Source: RGIG8775 sp045128735
GTDB lineage: Bacteria > Bacillota > Clostridia > Oscillospirales > CAG-272
NCBI GenBank assembly: GCA_045128735.1
Contig: JBGVRT010000052.1
Span: 124,001-188,000, forward strand
DNA length: 64,000 bases
Direction of reading: 5' to 3'
The notes under the pieces are model-generated. The model was not told where the DNA came from. It saw nothing but the letters and a program-made list of their open reading frames with translations, and did no database searches. Positions 17,195 to 24,623 of the stretch are shown here, one piece after another. A program made the position numbers and the translations under genes. Numbering within the stretch: the first letter of the stretch is position 1; the number at the start of each line of letters is the position of its first letter.

Positions 17195-17962
17195 ATGATT
17201 TATCAGACACATAATTCGGTGGGGCAAAACTATTTTGAGTGCATCCGTTATACAAATTTTAGTTTTGTTCCGCATATGCACCGTCACCCCGAGCTTATAT
17301 GTGTGCGTGAGGGAACCATCGCCGTTGTTACAAACGGAAAACGTGAGATTATTTCTGCTGGTGAATACGGTTGGATTCCTTCAAATTCAATACATTCCTG
17401 TGAAAACGTGGATAATTGCGTGGTTGACGTGTGCATTTATTCCGAGGATTTTGTGCCGACCTTTTCAAAGGAAATACGTAAGAAATTTCCCGACAGATCG
17501 AAGTTTAATTGCCGTTATTCGGTGTCGAAATTTATTAACGACGAGCTTTTTGTTTCGGACAAAGAGGTTGATTTCTTTACGCGAAAAGCGGCGCTTTATG
17601 CTGTGGCGGGAGAGATATTTGAGCAAATAGAGTTTCAGGATATTTCCGCCAAAAACGAAGCTCTTATCGACGTAATAATCCGATACGTTGCAGAAAATTA
17701 TACCGAAAATATAACGTTGAAGGGAATTGCGGAGGAGCTTGGATACGATGAACGCTATCTTTCGCGTTGCTTCCATAATACCGTTCCGATGCACTTTTCG
17801 GCGTACGTTAATCTTTTCAGAGTTGACCACGCTATCGCTTTGCTCCAAAACACCGATTTGCTTGTCTCAGAGGTGTCAATGGAAAGCGGCTTCCAAAGTA
17901 TAAGAAGCTTTAACCGCGTTTTTCAGGAGATAACAGGCAAAAGCCCAAAGGATTTTGTTTGA
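17195..17962 (+). CDS. AraC-family transcriptional regulator
   Basis: 255 residues from the ATG at 17195, 4 nt after GGGAGG; a longer reading from a TTG at 17183 would start within that site. The N-terminal cupin has the His-rich segment FVPHMHRHPELICVREG and GEYGWIPSNSIHSC. The C-terminal HTH pair is ITLKGIAEELGYDERYLSRCF and LVSEVSMESGFQSIRSFNRVFQEITGKSPKDF. Divergent from and sharing its promoter region with the GH51 gene, so it probably controls arabinose-oligomer use. No gene is seen between its end and ssrA beyond the ssrA promoter. Confidence 0.93.
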   Translation: MIYQTHNSVGQNYFECIRYTNFSFVPHMHRHPELICVREGTIAVVTNGKREIISAGEYGWIPSNSIHSCENVDNCVVDVCIYSEDFVPTFSKEIRKKFPDRSKFNCRYSVSKFINDELFVSDKEVDFFTRKAALYAVAGEIFEQIEFQDISAKNEALIDVIIRYVAENYTENITLKGIAEELGYDERYLSRCFHNTVPMHFSAYVNLFRVDHAIALLQNTDLLVSEVSMESGFQSIRSFNRVFQEITGKSPKDFV

Positions 17963-18021
17963 TTTGATCATCTTGAAAGCAACACTGTCAAAAAAAGGCG
18001 ATAAAAACTTTTATAAATCTA

Positions 18022-18050
18022 TTGCAAAAAACAGGGAAATGGTGTATAAT
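18022..18050 (+). promoter_or_regulatory. ssrA promoter
   Basis: TTGCAA (18022-18027), 17 bp, TATAAT (18045-18050). The predicted start is about 17 nt before the mature tmRNA 5' end. Confidence 0.8.
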
Positions 18051-18073
18051 ATATAGCGTTATCCATAAATCAC

Positions 18074-18442
18074 GGGGGCGTAAAGGTTTCGACGGGGATT
18101 TTGAGATATGATAAGCGAGTAGAGCTGAGTAACTCTATAAAGGCTCAAACTTAAAATTAAACGCTAACAATAAAGTAGCAATGGCTGCCTAACGGCAGTG
18201 CCGCGGCTTAATATAGCCGCCCGTTCCCTCGGAGAGTATCGCGGCTTCGAGCTGAGCGTCATTTGAGCGGTGAACGTGAACCGAGAGTTTGCTTTTGTAT
18301 CGGTCACGCACTAAAAGGCTACCCAAAGCAGAAGTTTGTCCGTTGACGTCAGCCAAGGGGAATTCTAAATAACGGAATACACTCGTAGAAAGTTGTATTA
18401 ACGGGTTTTCGGACAGGGGTTCGACTCCCCTCGCCTCCACCA
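18074..18442 (+). ncRNA. ssrA: Transfer-messenger RNA (tmRNA)
   Basis: 369 nt. The 5' end GGGGGCG pairs with CGCCTCC near the 3' end, which carries an encoded CCA. The T-arm is ACAGGGGTTCGACTCCCCT. The tag frame starts at the GCT at 18163 and reads ANNKVAMAA, with TAA at 18190. The tag ends in M-A-A rather than the commoner L-A-A. The molecule rescues stalled ribosomes. Its 3' end is the last host sequence before the prophage. Confidence 0.96.
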
Positions 18443-18548
18443 TCGGAGGAGTAAACGAACACCCAGCGCTGTATGTTTGCAGCACCATGTTCGTCCTGCT
18501 CCTGCCTCTGTCTGCTGTGAGGTAAAAGACAGCAGAAAAAAGAAAAAG

Positions 18549-18585
18549 CCCACCCGACGGCCTGAGAGGCCGCTGGGTGGGTTTT
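18549..18585. terminator. Bidirectional terminator at the end of the prophage late operon
   Basis: CCCACCC and GGGTGGG flank an inner GGCC-TGAGA-GGCC hairpin. T-rich sequence lies on both sides, and the hairpin is placed 17 nt past the last leftward gene. Confidence 0.88.
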
Positions 18586-18601
18586 GTTTGTGTGTAGGTA
18601 T

Positions 18602-18994
18602 TTACTCGGCTTTCGCCTCTCCGACGCTCTGTGCGTCATTCTGAGCAGCCTGCGCGGGCTTTTCTGCGTATGCTTCGAGCAGCGCGGGGTTCTTGGCCCA
18701 TGCTTCCTTAGCTTTTGCCAGCGCTTCCTCTACCCAGCGCACGAGTGTGTCGTTGCTGATGAAGGTCTTGATGATGCCGGGCAGTTTGGGATAAATCAGA
18801 TCAATGACTGCTGCCAGCTTCAGAGAGCCGGTACCGGCGCCGAGCTGCGTCTCTGCGTCTGTGACCAGCGCGTAGAGCATGTGCATGACGACCGACTTGT
18901 TGCCCTTGAAGACGGCGAACACAACGGCCACCACGGCCGCAACGATCAAAAGAATGAAGTCCCAGTTTGCGATGATAAAGTTCAACACGTTCAT
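18602..18994 (-). CDS. Putative phage holin (LLH-like)
   Basis: 130 residues from the ATG at 18994 (GGAGGT upstream). One strong N-terminal membrane segment (IIANWDFILLIVAAVVAVVFAVF) is followed by a soluble helical tail (LYALVTDAETQLGAGTGSLK, LVRWVEEALAKAKEAW), the layout of LLH-family phage holins. Last gene of the late operon, next to the endolysin. Its C-terminal AAQNDAQSV stretch is nearly identical to the N-terminus of the early protein at 55442-56233. Confidence 0.75.
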   Translation of the reverse strand: MNVLNFIIANWDFILLIVAAVVAVVFAVFKGNKSVVMHMLYALVTDAETQLGAGTGSLKLAAVIDLIYPKLPGIIKTFISNDTLVRWVEEALAKAKEAWAKNPALLEAYAEKPAQAAQNDAQSVGEAKAE

Positions 18995-19011
18995 CGTGTT
19001 ATACCTCCGTA

Positions 19012-19170
19012 TTATGATTTTTTGTTGTGCTCCTCGCACGGGAACGGGCAGCGGGCGCAGTCCGAACGATCGCAGCCGGCCCCGTCTCCGTTCACGAGGG
19101 CGATGATCCAGATGATGGTGCAGCCGAGCCCCAGAAGGAGCCCGGCCACGTTGAGAACATTTTCCACCAT
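19012..19170 (-). CDS. Small membrane protein of the lysis cassette
   Basis: 52 residues from the ATG at 19170, directly after the endolysin stop, with AAGG 10 nt upstream; a GTG at 19179 is possible. One N-terminal membrane segment (VLNVAGLLLGLGCTIIWIIALV) is followed by a Cys-rich tail (CDRSDCARCPFPC). The position between holin-like and endolysin genes suggests a lysis accessory or second holin. No family recognised. Confidence 0.6.
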   Translation of the reverse strand: MVENVLNVAGLLLGLGCTIIWIIALVNGDGAGCDRSDCARCPFPCEEHNKKS

Positions 19171-19175
19171 GGCGA

Positions 19176-20798
19176 TCACGCCTTGGTGAAGGTTCCGGCG
19201 TCTACCCAGCCGTAGACCGTGGCGCCGGCGCCGGAGACTCTGACGAGGTGGTAGGGGTGCTTGGACTTGCCGAGCTGGTAGATCTGCGTGATCTTGGCCT
19301 TGCCGCCTTTGCAGGCCTTCGGGCTGGAGCTGTTCGCGCTGGTGTAGTGTGTGCTGCAGGAGTAGTTGACGACGTCGCCCACCTTCGGCGTCCACGTCTG
19401 AGGCGTCTGAGGCGTCTCTGTGGCCGCTTCCATGATGTCCGCCACGTCTACCCAGCCGTAGACGGTCGAGCCGCCTCCGCTGACGTTTACGAGGTGGTAG
19501 GGGTGCTTGCTTTTGCCGAGCTGGTAGATCGCGGTGATCTTAGCCTTACCGGGCTTGCAGGCGGGCCCGCTCGCTGCGTTCGCGTTCGCGTAGTGCTTGC
19601 TGCCGGTGAAGGTGACGATGTCGCCGACCTTCAGCGCGGATCCTGAAGGAGCTGCGGGCTTTTCCTGCTCTTTTGGTTCTTCCTTCGGAGCTTCAGCCGC
19701 TCCGGAGTATGTAACATAGGGCAGCTTGCCGTGCTTCGTCCAGTTTCGGCGCTGGTACCCGCTCTTGGAGCAGTTGCAGGCTGTGATCTGCACGCAGTTC
19801 TTCCACGCAGGCGTGCACTCGACTGCGAGCCCGTCCCCCACGTAGATGCCGATGTGGCCCTTCATCCACACCGCCTCGCCGATCTCGATGCTGGAGAAGT
19901 CTGTGCTGACCTCTTTGCAGACCGTGATCATGGAGTCGGCGCCGATGTCCGGCACGTTGTTCGCCTTGTAGCTCGCGCCTCCGTAGATCTTGGAGGCGTC
20001 GCCACTCCAGCCCCAGAGCAGTCCCTTGATCAGGCAGACGCAGTCGAAGCCGAAGGTGTCAGCTGAAGCTGCGGAGATCATGGCCTGCCGATCGGCCGCC
20101 TTGTTGTAGCTGTGGTTTGTGCGGTATCTTACCTTGTTCGTCTCGTTCATGGGCGCACCGAAGCAGCCCATGACGTAGAGCGTCTTGTGGTTTTTTGCGG
20201 CGTCGATCGCTCTCTTTGCGAGCTCTGCCGCGGTCGTGATCTTTCCGGTCACTGTTCCCACGTCCTTTCCGGTGTTGGTTTTTGCGGCAAATTGATCGAA
20301 GAACTGCTGCCCGTATGCCGCGCGGGCCTGCTGGACGCTCGTCCCTTGGTTCGCCGGGCGCTCGTACTTCAGGAGCACCGCGTCCGACGCCTCTCGGATC
20401 GTCTTGGCGTTCTTCAGAGTGGTCAGGACGGAGCCGTAGCTCTCGCTGAGTTCCTTCCAGAGGAAGCAGAGCTGCATCTCCAGATCTCCGATCGAGGCCT
20501 TGCAGCTTCTCGCGTAGTTCAGGAGCTTCTCCTTCCTTGACCAGTACGTCCACTGGGCGAGGCCGTAGCCGGCGGAGTCCTTCACGAAGTTCGTGTAGGT
20601 GCCGGCATCCACGGCGGCCGTGTAGCTGGCGTCAGTGTGTCCCAGTTTCCGCTCGTAGGTCTGTTGCAGGTTCATGGGGTTCAGGGCGCTCTCGGCTTTC
20701 AGGTTTCCCATCAGGCCGGCAGCGCCGCACTCGCTGAGGCCTTTGGAGATCAGGAAGTTCCAGATCTTCTCGGCCGTCGTGTTTCCTTTAAGGCTCAT
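19176..20798 (-). CDS. Modular endolysin: phage-tail lysozyme-like + NlpC/P60-like + two SH3-like wall-binding repeats
   Basis: 540 residues from the ATG at 20798 (AAGGAGG upstream). Residues about 1-150 (AEKIWNFLISKGLSECGAAG, GYGLAQWTYWSRKEKLL) match the muralytic domain found in phage tail lysozymes. About 185-340 resembles an NlpC/P60 cysteine peptidase, with the nucleophile in FGFDCVCLIKG and the His in GHIGIYVGDG. Two roughly 65-residue repeats follow (KVGDIVTFTGSKHY..., KVGDVVNYSCSTHY..., each ending HPYHLV-x-VSG-STVYGWVD), probably wall-binding SH3-like modules. Two catalytic activities in one late protein fit a lysin. No signal peptide, so it needs a holin. Confidence 0.88.
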   Translation of the reverse strand: MSLKGNTTAEKIWNFLISKGLSECGAAGLMGNLKAESALNPMNLQQTYERKLGHTDASYTAAVDAGTYTNFVKDSAGYGLAQWTYWSRKEKLLNYARSCKASIGDLEMQLCFLWKELSESYGSVLTTLKNAKTIREASDAVLLKYERPANQGTSVQQARAAYGQQFFDQFAAKTNTGKDVGTVTGKITTAAELAKRAIDAAKNHKTLYVMGCFGAPMNETNKVRYRTNHSYNKAADRQAMISAASADTFGFDCVCLIKGLLWGWSGDASKIYGGASYKANNVPDIGADSMITVCKEVSTDFSSIEIGEAVWMKGHIGIYVGDGLAVECTPAWKNCVQITACNCSKSGYQRRNWTKHGKLPYVTYSGAAEAPKEEPKEQEKPAAPSGSALKVGDIVTFTGSKHYANANAASGPACKPGKAKITAIYQLGKSKHPYHLVNVSGGGSTVYGWVDVADIMEAATETPQTPQTWTPKVGDVVNYSCSTHYTSANSSSPKACKGGKAKITQIYQLGKSKHPYHLVRVSGAGATVYGWVDAGTFTKA

Positions 20799-21150
20799 GT
20801 GAGTCCTCCTTTCCGGCTTCGTTCTGAAGCCGCTCCTCGCGATCCTGATCCTCGCGGATCCACTTGCGGTCTTGCCGGCGTTCCTTGGTGGTCTTGATCC
20901 ACGCCATGGCGCCGCACTCGCCACCGAGGGCAGCGAACACGCAGGTGCAGAGGGTGTCCGGGATCATCCCGGTCTCTCTGAAGATCTTGATCATTTCCAG
21001 TGTGAAGGCGACCAGCGCGACGGCTATGATCACGAGGATCACGTCCATCGTGCGGATCTTCTTCGGGGTTTTGTTTGCTTTGGCCTTCGCTCGGCGACGC
21101 TTCAGACGGCGCCACCAGAGCTTCAGCCTGCTGCTTTTTCTTGCAGCCAT
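20788..21150 (-). CDS. Phage membrane protein, basic N-terminus
   Basis: 120 residues from the ATG at 21150 (GAGGTGA upstream). A strongly basic N-terminus (about 1-34) is followed by one hydrophobic segment (VILVIIAVALVAFTLEMIKIF), a second weaker one (TLCTCVFAALGGECGAMAW) and a charged helix. Layout and place between endolysin and another membrane protein suggest a holin or antiholin. No family assigned. Confidence 0.6.
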   Translation of the reverse strand: MAARKSSRLKLWWRRLKRRRAKAKANKTPKKIRTMDVILVIIAVALVAFTLEMIKIFRETGMIPDTLCTCVFAALGGECGAMAWIKTTKERRQDRKWIREDQDREERLQNEAGKEDSHEP

Positions 21151-21155
21151 TTGGA

Positions 21156-21557
21156 TCACCTCGTTTTGAGCGGCAGGTGGTTCACTTCCTCCATGAGGGT
21201 GTCGAGGTCGCCGTTTCCGCAGAGTCCGAAGTGGTACGTGTGGTGCATATTGTTGAGGATCCGGCGATCGTCAAAGTCGATCTCCTTGTCCGCGATGTAT
21301 GCCTGCCCCAGAAAACGGATGCGGTCGTAGAGCACGAACTTCATGGCCTCCTTCAGGACTTCTGTCGTGTCCTCGATGGCTCCGAGACGCTCCTCGGTTT
21401 TGAGGGCTGCCTGACGTTCAGCTTCTTCCTGCTTCCTCTCGACTTTGTCCTCCTTGTCCGCTTGTCGTTTTCGCTTCCATGCGAAGCGATCGGCCAGCAC
21501 TTTGATCAGTGCGGCCAGCGCTCCGCCGGAGACGAAGCCTATAAGTAGTTCGATCAT
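21156..21557 (-). CDS. Membrane-anchored coiled-coil phage protein
   Basis: 133 residues from the ATG at 21557 (AAGGAAGG upstream). An N-terminal transmembrane segment (IELLIGFVSGGALAALIKVL) is followed by a long charged coiled coil (about 25-70) and a His-containing region (NNMHHTYHFGLCGNGDLDTL). Overlaps the end of the reverse transcriptase gene by 4 nt, so the DGR and lysis genes share one transcript. Possibly a lysis accessory protein. Confidence 0.6.
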   Translation of the reverse strand: MIELLIGFVSGGALAALIKVLADRFAWKRKRQADKEDKVERKQEEAERQAALKTEERLGAIEDTTEVLKEAMKFVLYDRIRFLGQAYIADKEIDFDDRRILNNMHHTYHFGLCGNGDLDTLMEEVNHLPLKTR

Positions 21558-22648
21558 GTGTCTGTGTCCTTCCTTTGGAATGTGATGTTGCGCTCGATCC
21601 ACCGGCGCAGTCCGTAGCTGTTGCAGTGGCTCATCATGCCGTAGTAGCTCGCCATGGTGTTCTGCACCGCCTCCAGATCTATGAGGCCTTCGGCGTACTG
21701 CTTCTCTATGAAGCGGATCCGGGCCTTCATTTTCTTCAGCGGCTTCCGGTTCATCTTCCTCCAGTTCACGTGGATCTGAAGGCCGACGAAGCTGATGCCG
21801 TTCCGGACTTTGTTGATGGTGGTCTTGGCATTGAGTTCGAGATGCAGCTGCTCGTTCAGGAACTCCTCGATCCTTTCCTTGCAGCTGTGCAGCTCCTTCT
21901 TGTCTGGCATCAGGAGCACCATGTCGTCCATGTAGCGGATGTAGTGGTGCACCTTCAGCGTGTGCTTGACGAACTGATCCAGCTCGTTCAGGCAGACGTT
22001 CGCCAGCAGTTGGCTCGTGAGGTTTCCGATCGGCATCCCGACCTCGAAAAGCCGCTCAGAGGGCGGCACTTCGTCGGCGTTCTTTCCCGGTGGAAGCCCG
22101 AAGGGCGTGTGGTCGCAGTTGATGATCGTCTCCATAAGCCAGAGAAGCCCGTCCTCTCCCTTGAACTTCCGGCGCAGGATGTTCATGAGAACCTCGTGAT
22201 CCACGCGGTAGAAGTATTTGGAGACGTCGAGCTTCAGATAATACCACTCGTCCGGTGTCCGGTCGACCTTCTGCATCCAGTATTGCAGCCGATCAGCTGC
22301 GCGGGTGGTGCCTTTGCCGACGCGGCAGCCGTATGAGTGAAATATAAATTGATTGTCGAACAGTGGGTTCAGCTGCAAATAGATCGCCCACTGAACGACG
22401 CGGTCGCGGAAGCTCAGCGCCATGATCAGGCGCTTTTTCGGCTCGTAGACGTAGAACTCACGATAGCGCCCGACGGAGTAGGTGCGCCAGATCAGCTCGT
22501 TCTGGATGCTGATCAGGTTCTCCTCCAGATGGGCGGTGAAGTTCGCGACGTCCTGCTTGAACCACTTCTCCCGGCCGGCTTCGTGGTATGCGTTCAGGAG
22601 GTTCTCCCACGAGTAGATCCTCTCGTAAATTGTCAGTTTTTCGTCCAT
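21554..22648 (-). CDS. DGR reverse transcriptase
   Basis: 364 residues, the usual length for DGR enzymes and lacking the maturase/endonuclease domains of group II introns. RT motifs in order: PKKRLIMALSFRDRVVQWAI (about 70-89), HSYGCRVGKGTTRAADRL, YYLKLDVSKYFYRVDH (motif A Asp), VGMPIGNLTSQLLANVCLNE (motif B with the DGR-specific xGxxxSQ form), IRYMDDMVLL (catalytic YMDD), and LELNAKTTI. It copies the template-repeat RNA into adenine-mutagenised cDNA. The gene follows the template repeat and a 264-nt spacer, as in Bordetella phage BPP-1. GAGGACG ribosome site 9 nt before the start. Confidence 0.97.
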   Translation of the reverse strand: MDEKLTIYERIYSWENLLNAYHEAGREKWFKQDVANFTAHLEENLISIQNELIWRTYSVGRYREFYVYEPKKRLIMALSFRDRVVQWAIYLQLNPLFDNQFIFHSYGCRVGKGTTRAADRLQYWMQKVDRTPDEWYYLKLDVSKYFYRVDHEVLMNILRRKFKGEDGLLWLMETIINCDHTPFGLPPGKNADEVPPSERLFEVGMPIGNLTSQLLANVCLNELDQFVKHTLKVHHYIRYMDDMVLLMPDKKELHSCKERIEEFLNEQLHLELNAKTTINKVRNGISFVGLQIHVNWRKMNRKPLKKMKARIRFIEKQYAEGLIDLEAVQNTMASYYGMMSHCNSYGLRRWIERNITFQRKDTDT

Positions 22649-23057
22649 GCTGTTCGTCCTCTTTTCTTATGTGGCACGCGTGTGACAGTCCTTCAGCTCC
22701 GGAGCTGCTGCCGGTTGCCAGCTCGGCAGCCTCTCCGGACTTCTGCCCCGTGTGGGGCGCGTATAGCCTGCGCGGTTTTGCCGCGGTGTTTCGAGGTTTT
22801 TGACCACGTCGCCCGCGGCGCCTTTCTTTGGTGCGGTGCACCGGGAGATGCACCCCTTTGACCTCTGCGTTGCTCTCACCCTTGGGCTTTGAGTCTCTAA
22901 CAGTCGAGGCCGAAGCGGGACGGAAGCCGATGTTCGTGTTGTAGTTCGAGCGCGGATTGTTGCCATTCGCATAGAACACCCCGGCGTTGCCACCGTTGTT
23001 CCAGTTGCCCCCGCGATACACGAGGCGCGGTTCTTTTGCGGCACATCCCCCATGATC
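22649..23057 (-). ncRNA. DGR template RNA region (TR plus spacer)
   Basis: The 409-nt gap between the Avd-like and reverse transcriptase genes has no convincing start-coupled ORF. It holds the template repeat (22913-23028) and, 3' of it on the minus strand, a 264-nt spacer (22912-22649). In the BPP-1 system the corresponding spacer is structured and needed for cDNA priming, and this region is expected to do the same. Exact RNA ends are not visible. An open frame crosses the repeat but lacks a start codon with a ribosome site. Confidence 0.85.
22913..23028 (-). repeat. DGR template repeat (TR)
   Basis: 116 bp. The coding-strand reading contains eight AAC and two AAT codons, giving 25 adenines in all. 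It aligns without gaps to VR1 (offset +589) and VR2 (offset +34744). Every mismatch is at a TR adenine. The last 16 nt (GGCTTCCGTCCCGCTT) contain no adenine, are G/C-rich and are identical in all three copies, as expected for the initiation-of-mutagenic-homing end. Confidence 0.97.
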
Positions 23058-23417
23058 TCAGTCTTTAGACGTGGCCCCTCCGGGGTTCATCCATCGACCG
23101 AGCAGACGCCCGATCTCGTTCAGCTCCGCCGACCAGTCCCGGTGAAGGCCGGGGCTGATGATCTTCGCCTCTGGTGCGACAGCTTGGTCGATCAGAGCAC
23201 GAAGGACGTCGAGCTCAGCATCGAGCTCGAACTGGTAGTGCTGGCGCTTTGACGTCCGCGATTTATTTGCGAGAATTGCCAGCCGCAGCATCCGGATCTC
23301 GGCCGCCTGAATTTCCGCGCCGAGGGTGTACTTCTCAGGCTTTCGGAAGTTCGCGATGCGGCCGTAGCTTTTCAGAGTCATGCGGCTGATCTTCTGCTGA
23401 AGTATAAACTCTGCCAT
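23058..23417 (-). CDS. avd: DGR accessory variability determinant (Avd-like)
   Basis: 119 residues, predicted all-helical and rich in basic residues (IANFRKPEKYTLGAEIQAAEIR, LAILANKSRTSKRQHYQF, LDVLRALIDQA), the pattern of Avd four-helix-bundle proteins related to the S23 ribosomal insertion family. In BPP-1 Avd forms a pentamer that binds the reverse transcriptase and template RNA. It lies between the variable protein and TR, the canonical place. Strong GGAGG site before the ATG at 23417. Confidence 0.9.
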   Translation of the reverse strand: MAEFILQQKISRMTLKSYGRIANFRKPEKYTLGAEIQAAEIRMLRLAILANKSRTSKRQHYQFELDAELDVLRALIDQAVAPEAKIISPGLHRDWSAELNEIGRLLGRWMNPGGATSKD

Positions 23418-23433
23418 ATTGCCTCCAGATTAT

Positions 23434-23459
23434 AGGCGCCCGGTGTGAGCCGGACGCCT
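23434..23459. promoter_or_regulatory. Hairpin just downstream of VR1
   Basis: AGGCG-C-CCGG, a 6-nt loop, then CCGG-A-CGCCT (one mismatch), 43 bp past the 3' end of VR1 on the coding strand and upstream of the Avd ribosome site. There is no T run in the direction of transcription, so it is not a normal terminator. DGR target genes often carry a hairpin or cruciform just after VR that stimulates homing. No equivalent strong hairpin was found after VR2. Confidence 0.5.
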
Positions 23460-23484
23460 TTGTCAGATTACCAGATTACAGAGA

Positions 23485-24621
23485 TCAGATCCCCGGAATA
23501 AAAGCGGGACGGAAGCCGATGTACGAGCTGTAGCCCGAGCGCGGATAGCCGCCAGCCGCATAGAACACCCCGGCGGCGCCACCGTAGTGCCAGCCGCCCC
23601 CGCGATACACGAGGCGCTCTCCGATGTTTCTCATGTAGGCATAGTCGCCACCATAAGAGACGCTGGTGCCGTCAGGCATCAGAGCGAGCGCCTTCAGGCG
23701 ATCGGGAACGAGGACGCCTTCCGCAGCCTTCAGGCTCGCGAAGCTCATGGAGCCGTATGGTGCGTCAGCTGTCTGCTGGTAGGTCAGTTTGGTGTTCAGG
23801 CCGAACGGGATGCCAGCGCTCGCAGTTCCGGGATCCTGAGTGTAGTCCCATTTCAGAGATCCGGCAGTTCCGGGCTCCACGAGGGTGCCGTCCTGAAGGA
23901 TCGCTTTCCAGAGCGTGGACTCAGGGTTCTGCTCGTACTGCATCGCGGCGTCGTTGTCGGCGAAGATCTGAAGCTCGCCGTCGACCGTGCGATAGCCGCC
24001 CTGCCACTCGTAGACGTTGCCGTTCAGGTCACAGATGCCGTCCGGCTGCCAGTTGTCGTTCCACGTTGCAGGGCCGGAGCCGGTGAGAGTGCGGCAGATC
24101 GTCTCGCCGTCGAAGTAGGAGCCGATGCCCTTCTCGTACTTATAGGAGCCGTCCTTGCCGTAGTTGTTGTTGCCGTGGGGCATGGTGCCGTTCTTACGGC
24201 TCAGCAGCGCGATCCATGCGTATTCTGCGATGGTCGGCAGGTGGAAGCCGGCGCCGTTCGCCTCGCACCAGATCTTGGCGTTGTTGAAGTTGACGTAGTT
24301 GCTGGTCGCGCTTCCGCGGTCAGCTGTTGCCACCGAGCTCGCTGCGGGATCCTGAAGAGGAAGGGAGAGAGCTCTGCCCTTGTAAACAGTTGCCAGATAC
24401 TTGCCCATGTAGAAGGCAGGGATCTCGACGCCGTTCACCTTGAAGGCGTAGTGGGTAGTGTCAGGGCCGCCGTCGATGACGTCGGAGATCGCGCCCTTGC
24501 CGCGTCTGACGTAGATCGAAGGCATGCCCAGATCGTTATAGATGGCGACGTTCGTGCCACCGCTCAGAAGTCGAACGGCAGCGTCGAAGTCGCTGACGGG
24601 TTTCTTGCTGATTTCTGCCAT
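23485..24621 (-). CDS. DGR variable protein 1, FGE/C-type-lectin-fold tail-tip protein
   Basis: 378 residues (GGAGGTG before the ATG at 24621). An N-terminal tail-attachment part is followed by a formylglycine-generating-enzyme/sulfatase-modifying-factor type C-lectin fold: FHLPTIAEYAWIALLSRKNG, MPHGNNNYGK, GSGPATWND, DLNGNVYEWQGGYR, and finally RLVYRGGGWHYGGAAGVFYA...GFRPAF. The last part is VR1, followed by only IPGI. Eleven residues differ from the TR reading, ten of them Asn codons in TR. Lies at the end of the tail-fibre genes, so it is probably the receptor-binding protein, analogous to Mtd. Confidence 0.95.
   Translation of the reverse strand: MAEISKKPVSDFDAAVRLLSGGTNVAIYNDLGMPSIYVRRGKGAISDVIDGGPDTTHYAFKVNGVEIPAFYMGKYLATVYKGRALSLPLQDPAASSVATADRGSATSNYVNFNNAKIWCEANGAGFHLPTIAEYAWIALLSRKNGTMPHGNNNYGKDGSYKYEKGIGSYFDGETICRTLTGSGPATWNDNWQPDGICDLNGNVYEWQGGYRTVDGELQIFADNDAAMQYEQNPESTLWKAILQDGTLVEPGTAGSLKWDYTQDPGTASAGIPFGLNTKLTYQQTADAPYGSMSFASLKAAEGVLVPDRLKALALMPDGTSVSYGGDYAYMRNIGERLVYRGGGWHYGGAAGVFYAAGGYPRSGYSSYIGFRPAFIPGI
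23502..23617 (-). repeat. DGR variable repeat 1 (VR1)
   Basis: 116 bp, ungapped match to TR with 16 substitutions, all at TR adenines on the coding strand (A to C, G or T all occur). Encodes the C-terminal ligand-binding face of the protein. Confidence 0.97.
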
Positions 24622-24623
24622 GG

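Noticed and set aside
21554..22648. Reverse transcriptase as a retron or group II intron protein
   Set aside because: Presence of TR/VR pairs, an Avd-like gene, the xGxxxSQ motif B and lack of maturase/endonuclease domains fit a DGR only.
22458..23021. Open frame reading through TR and the spacer
   Set aside because: It begins without a ribosome site, crosses into the reverse transcriptase gene in another frame, and its product is low-complexity Arg/Gly-rich. It matches a non-coding template RNA better.
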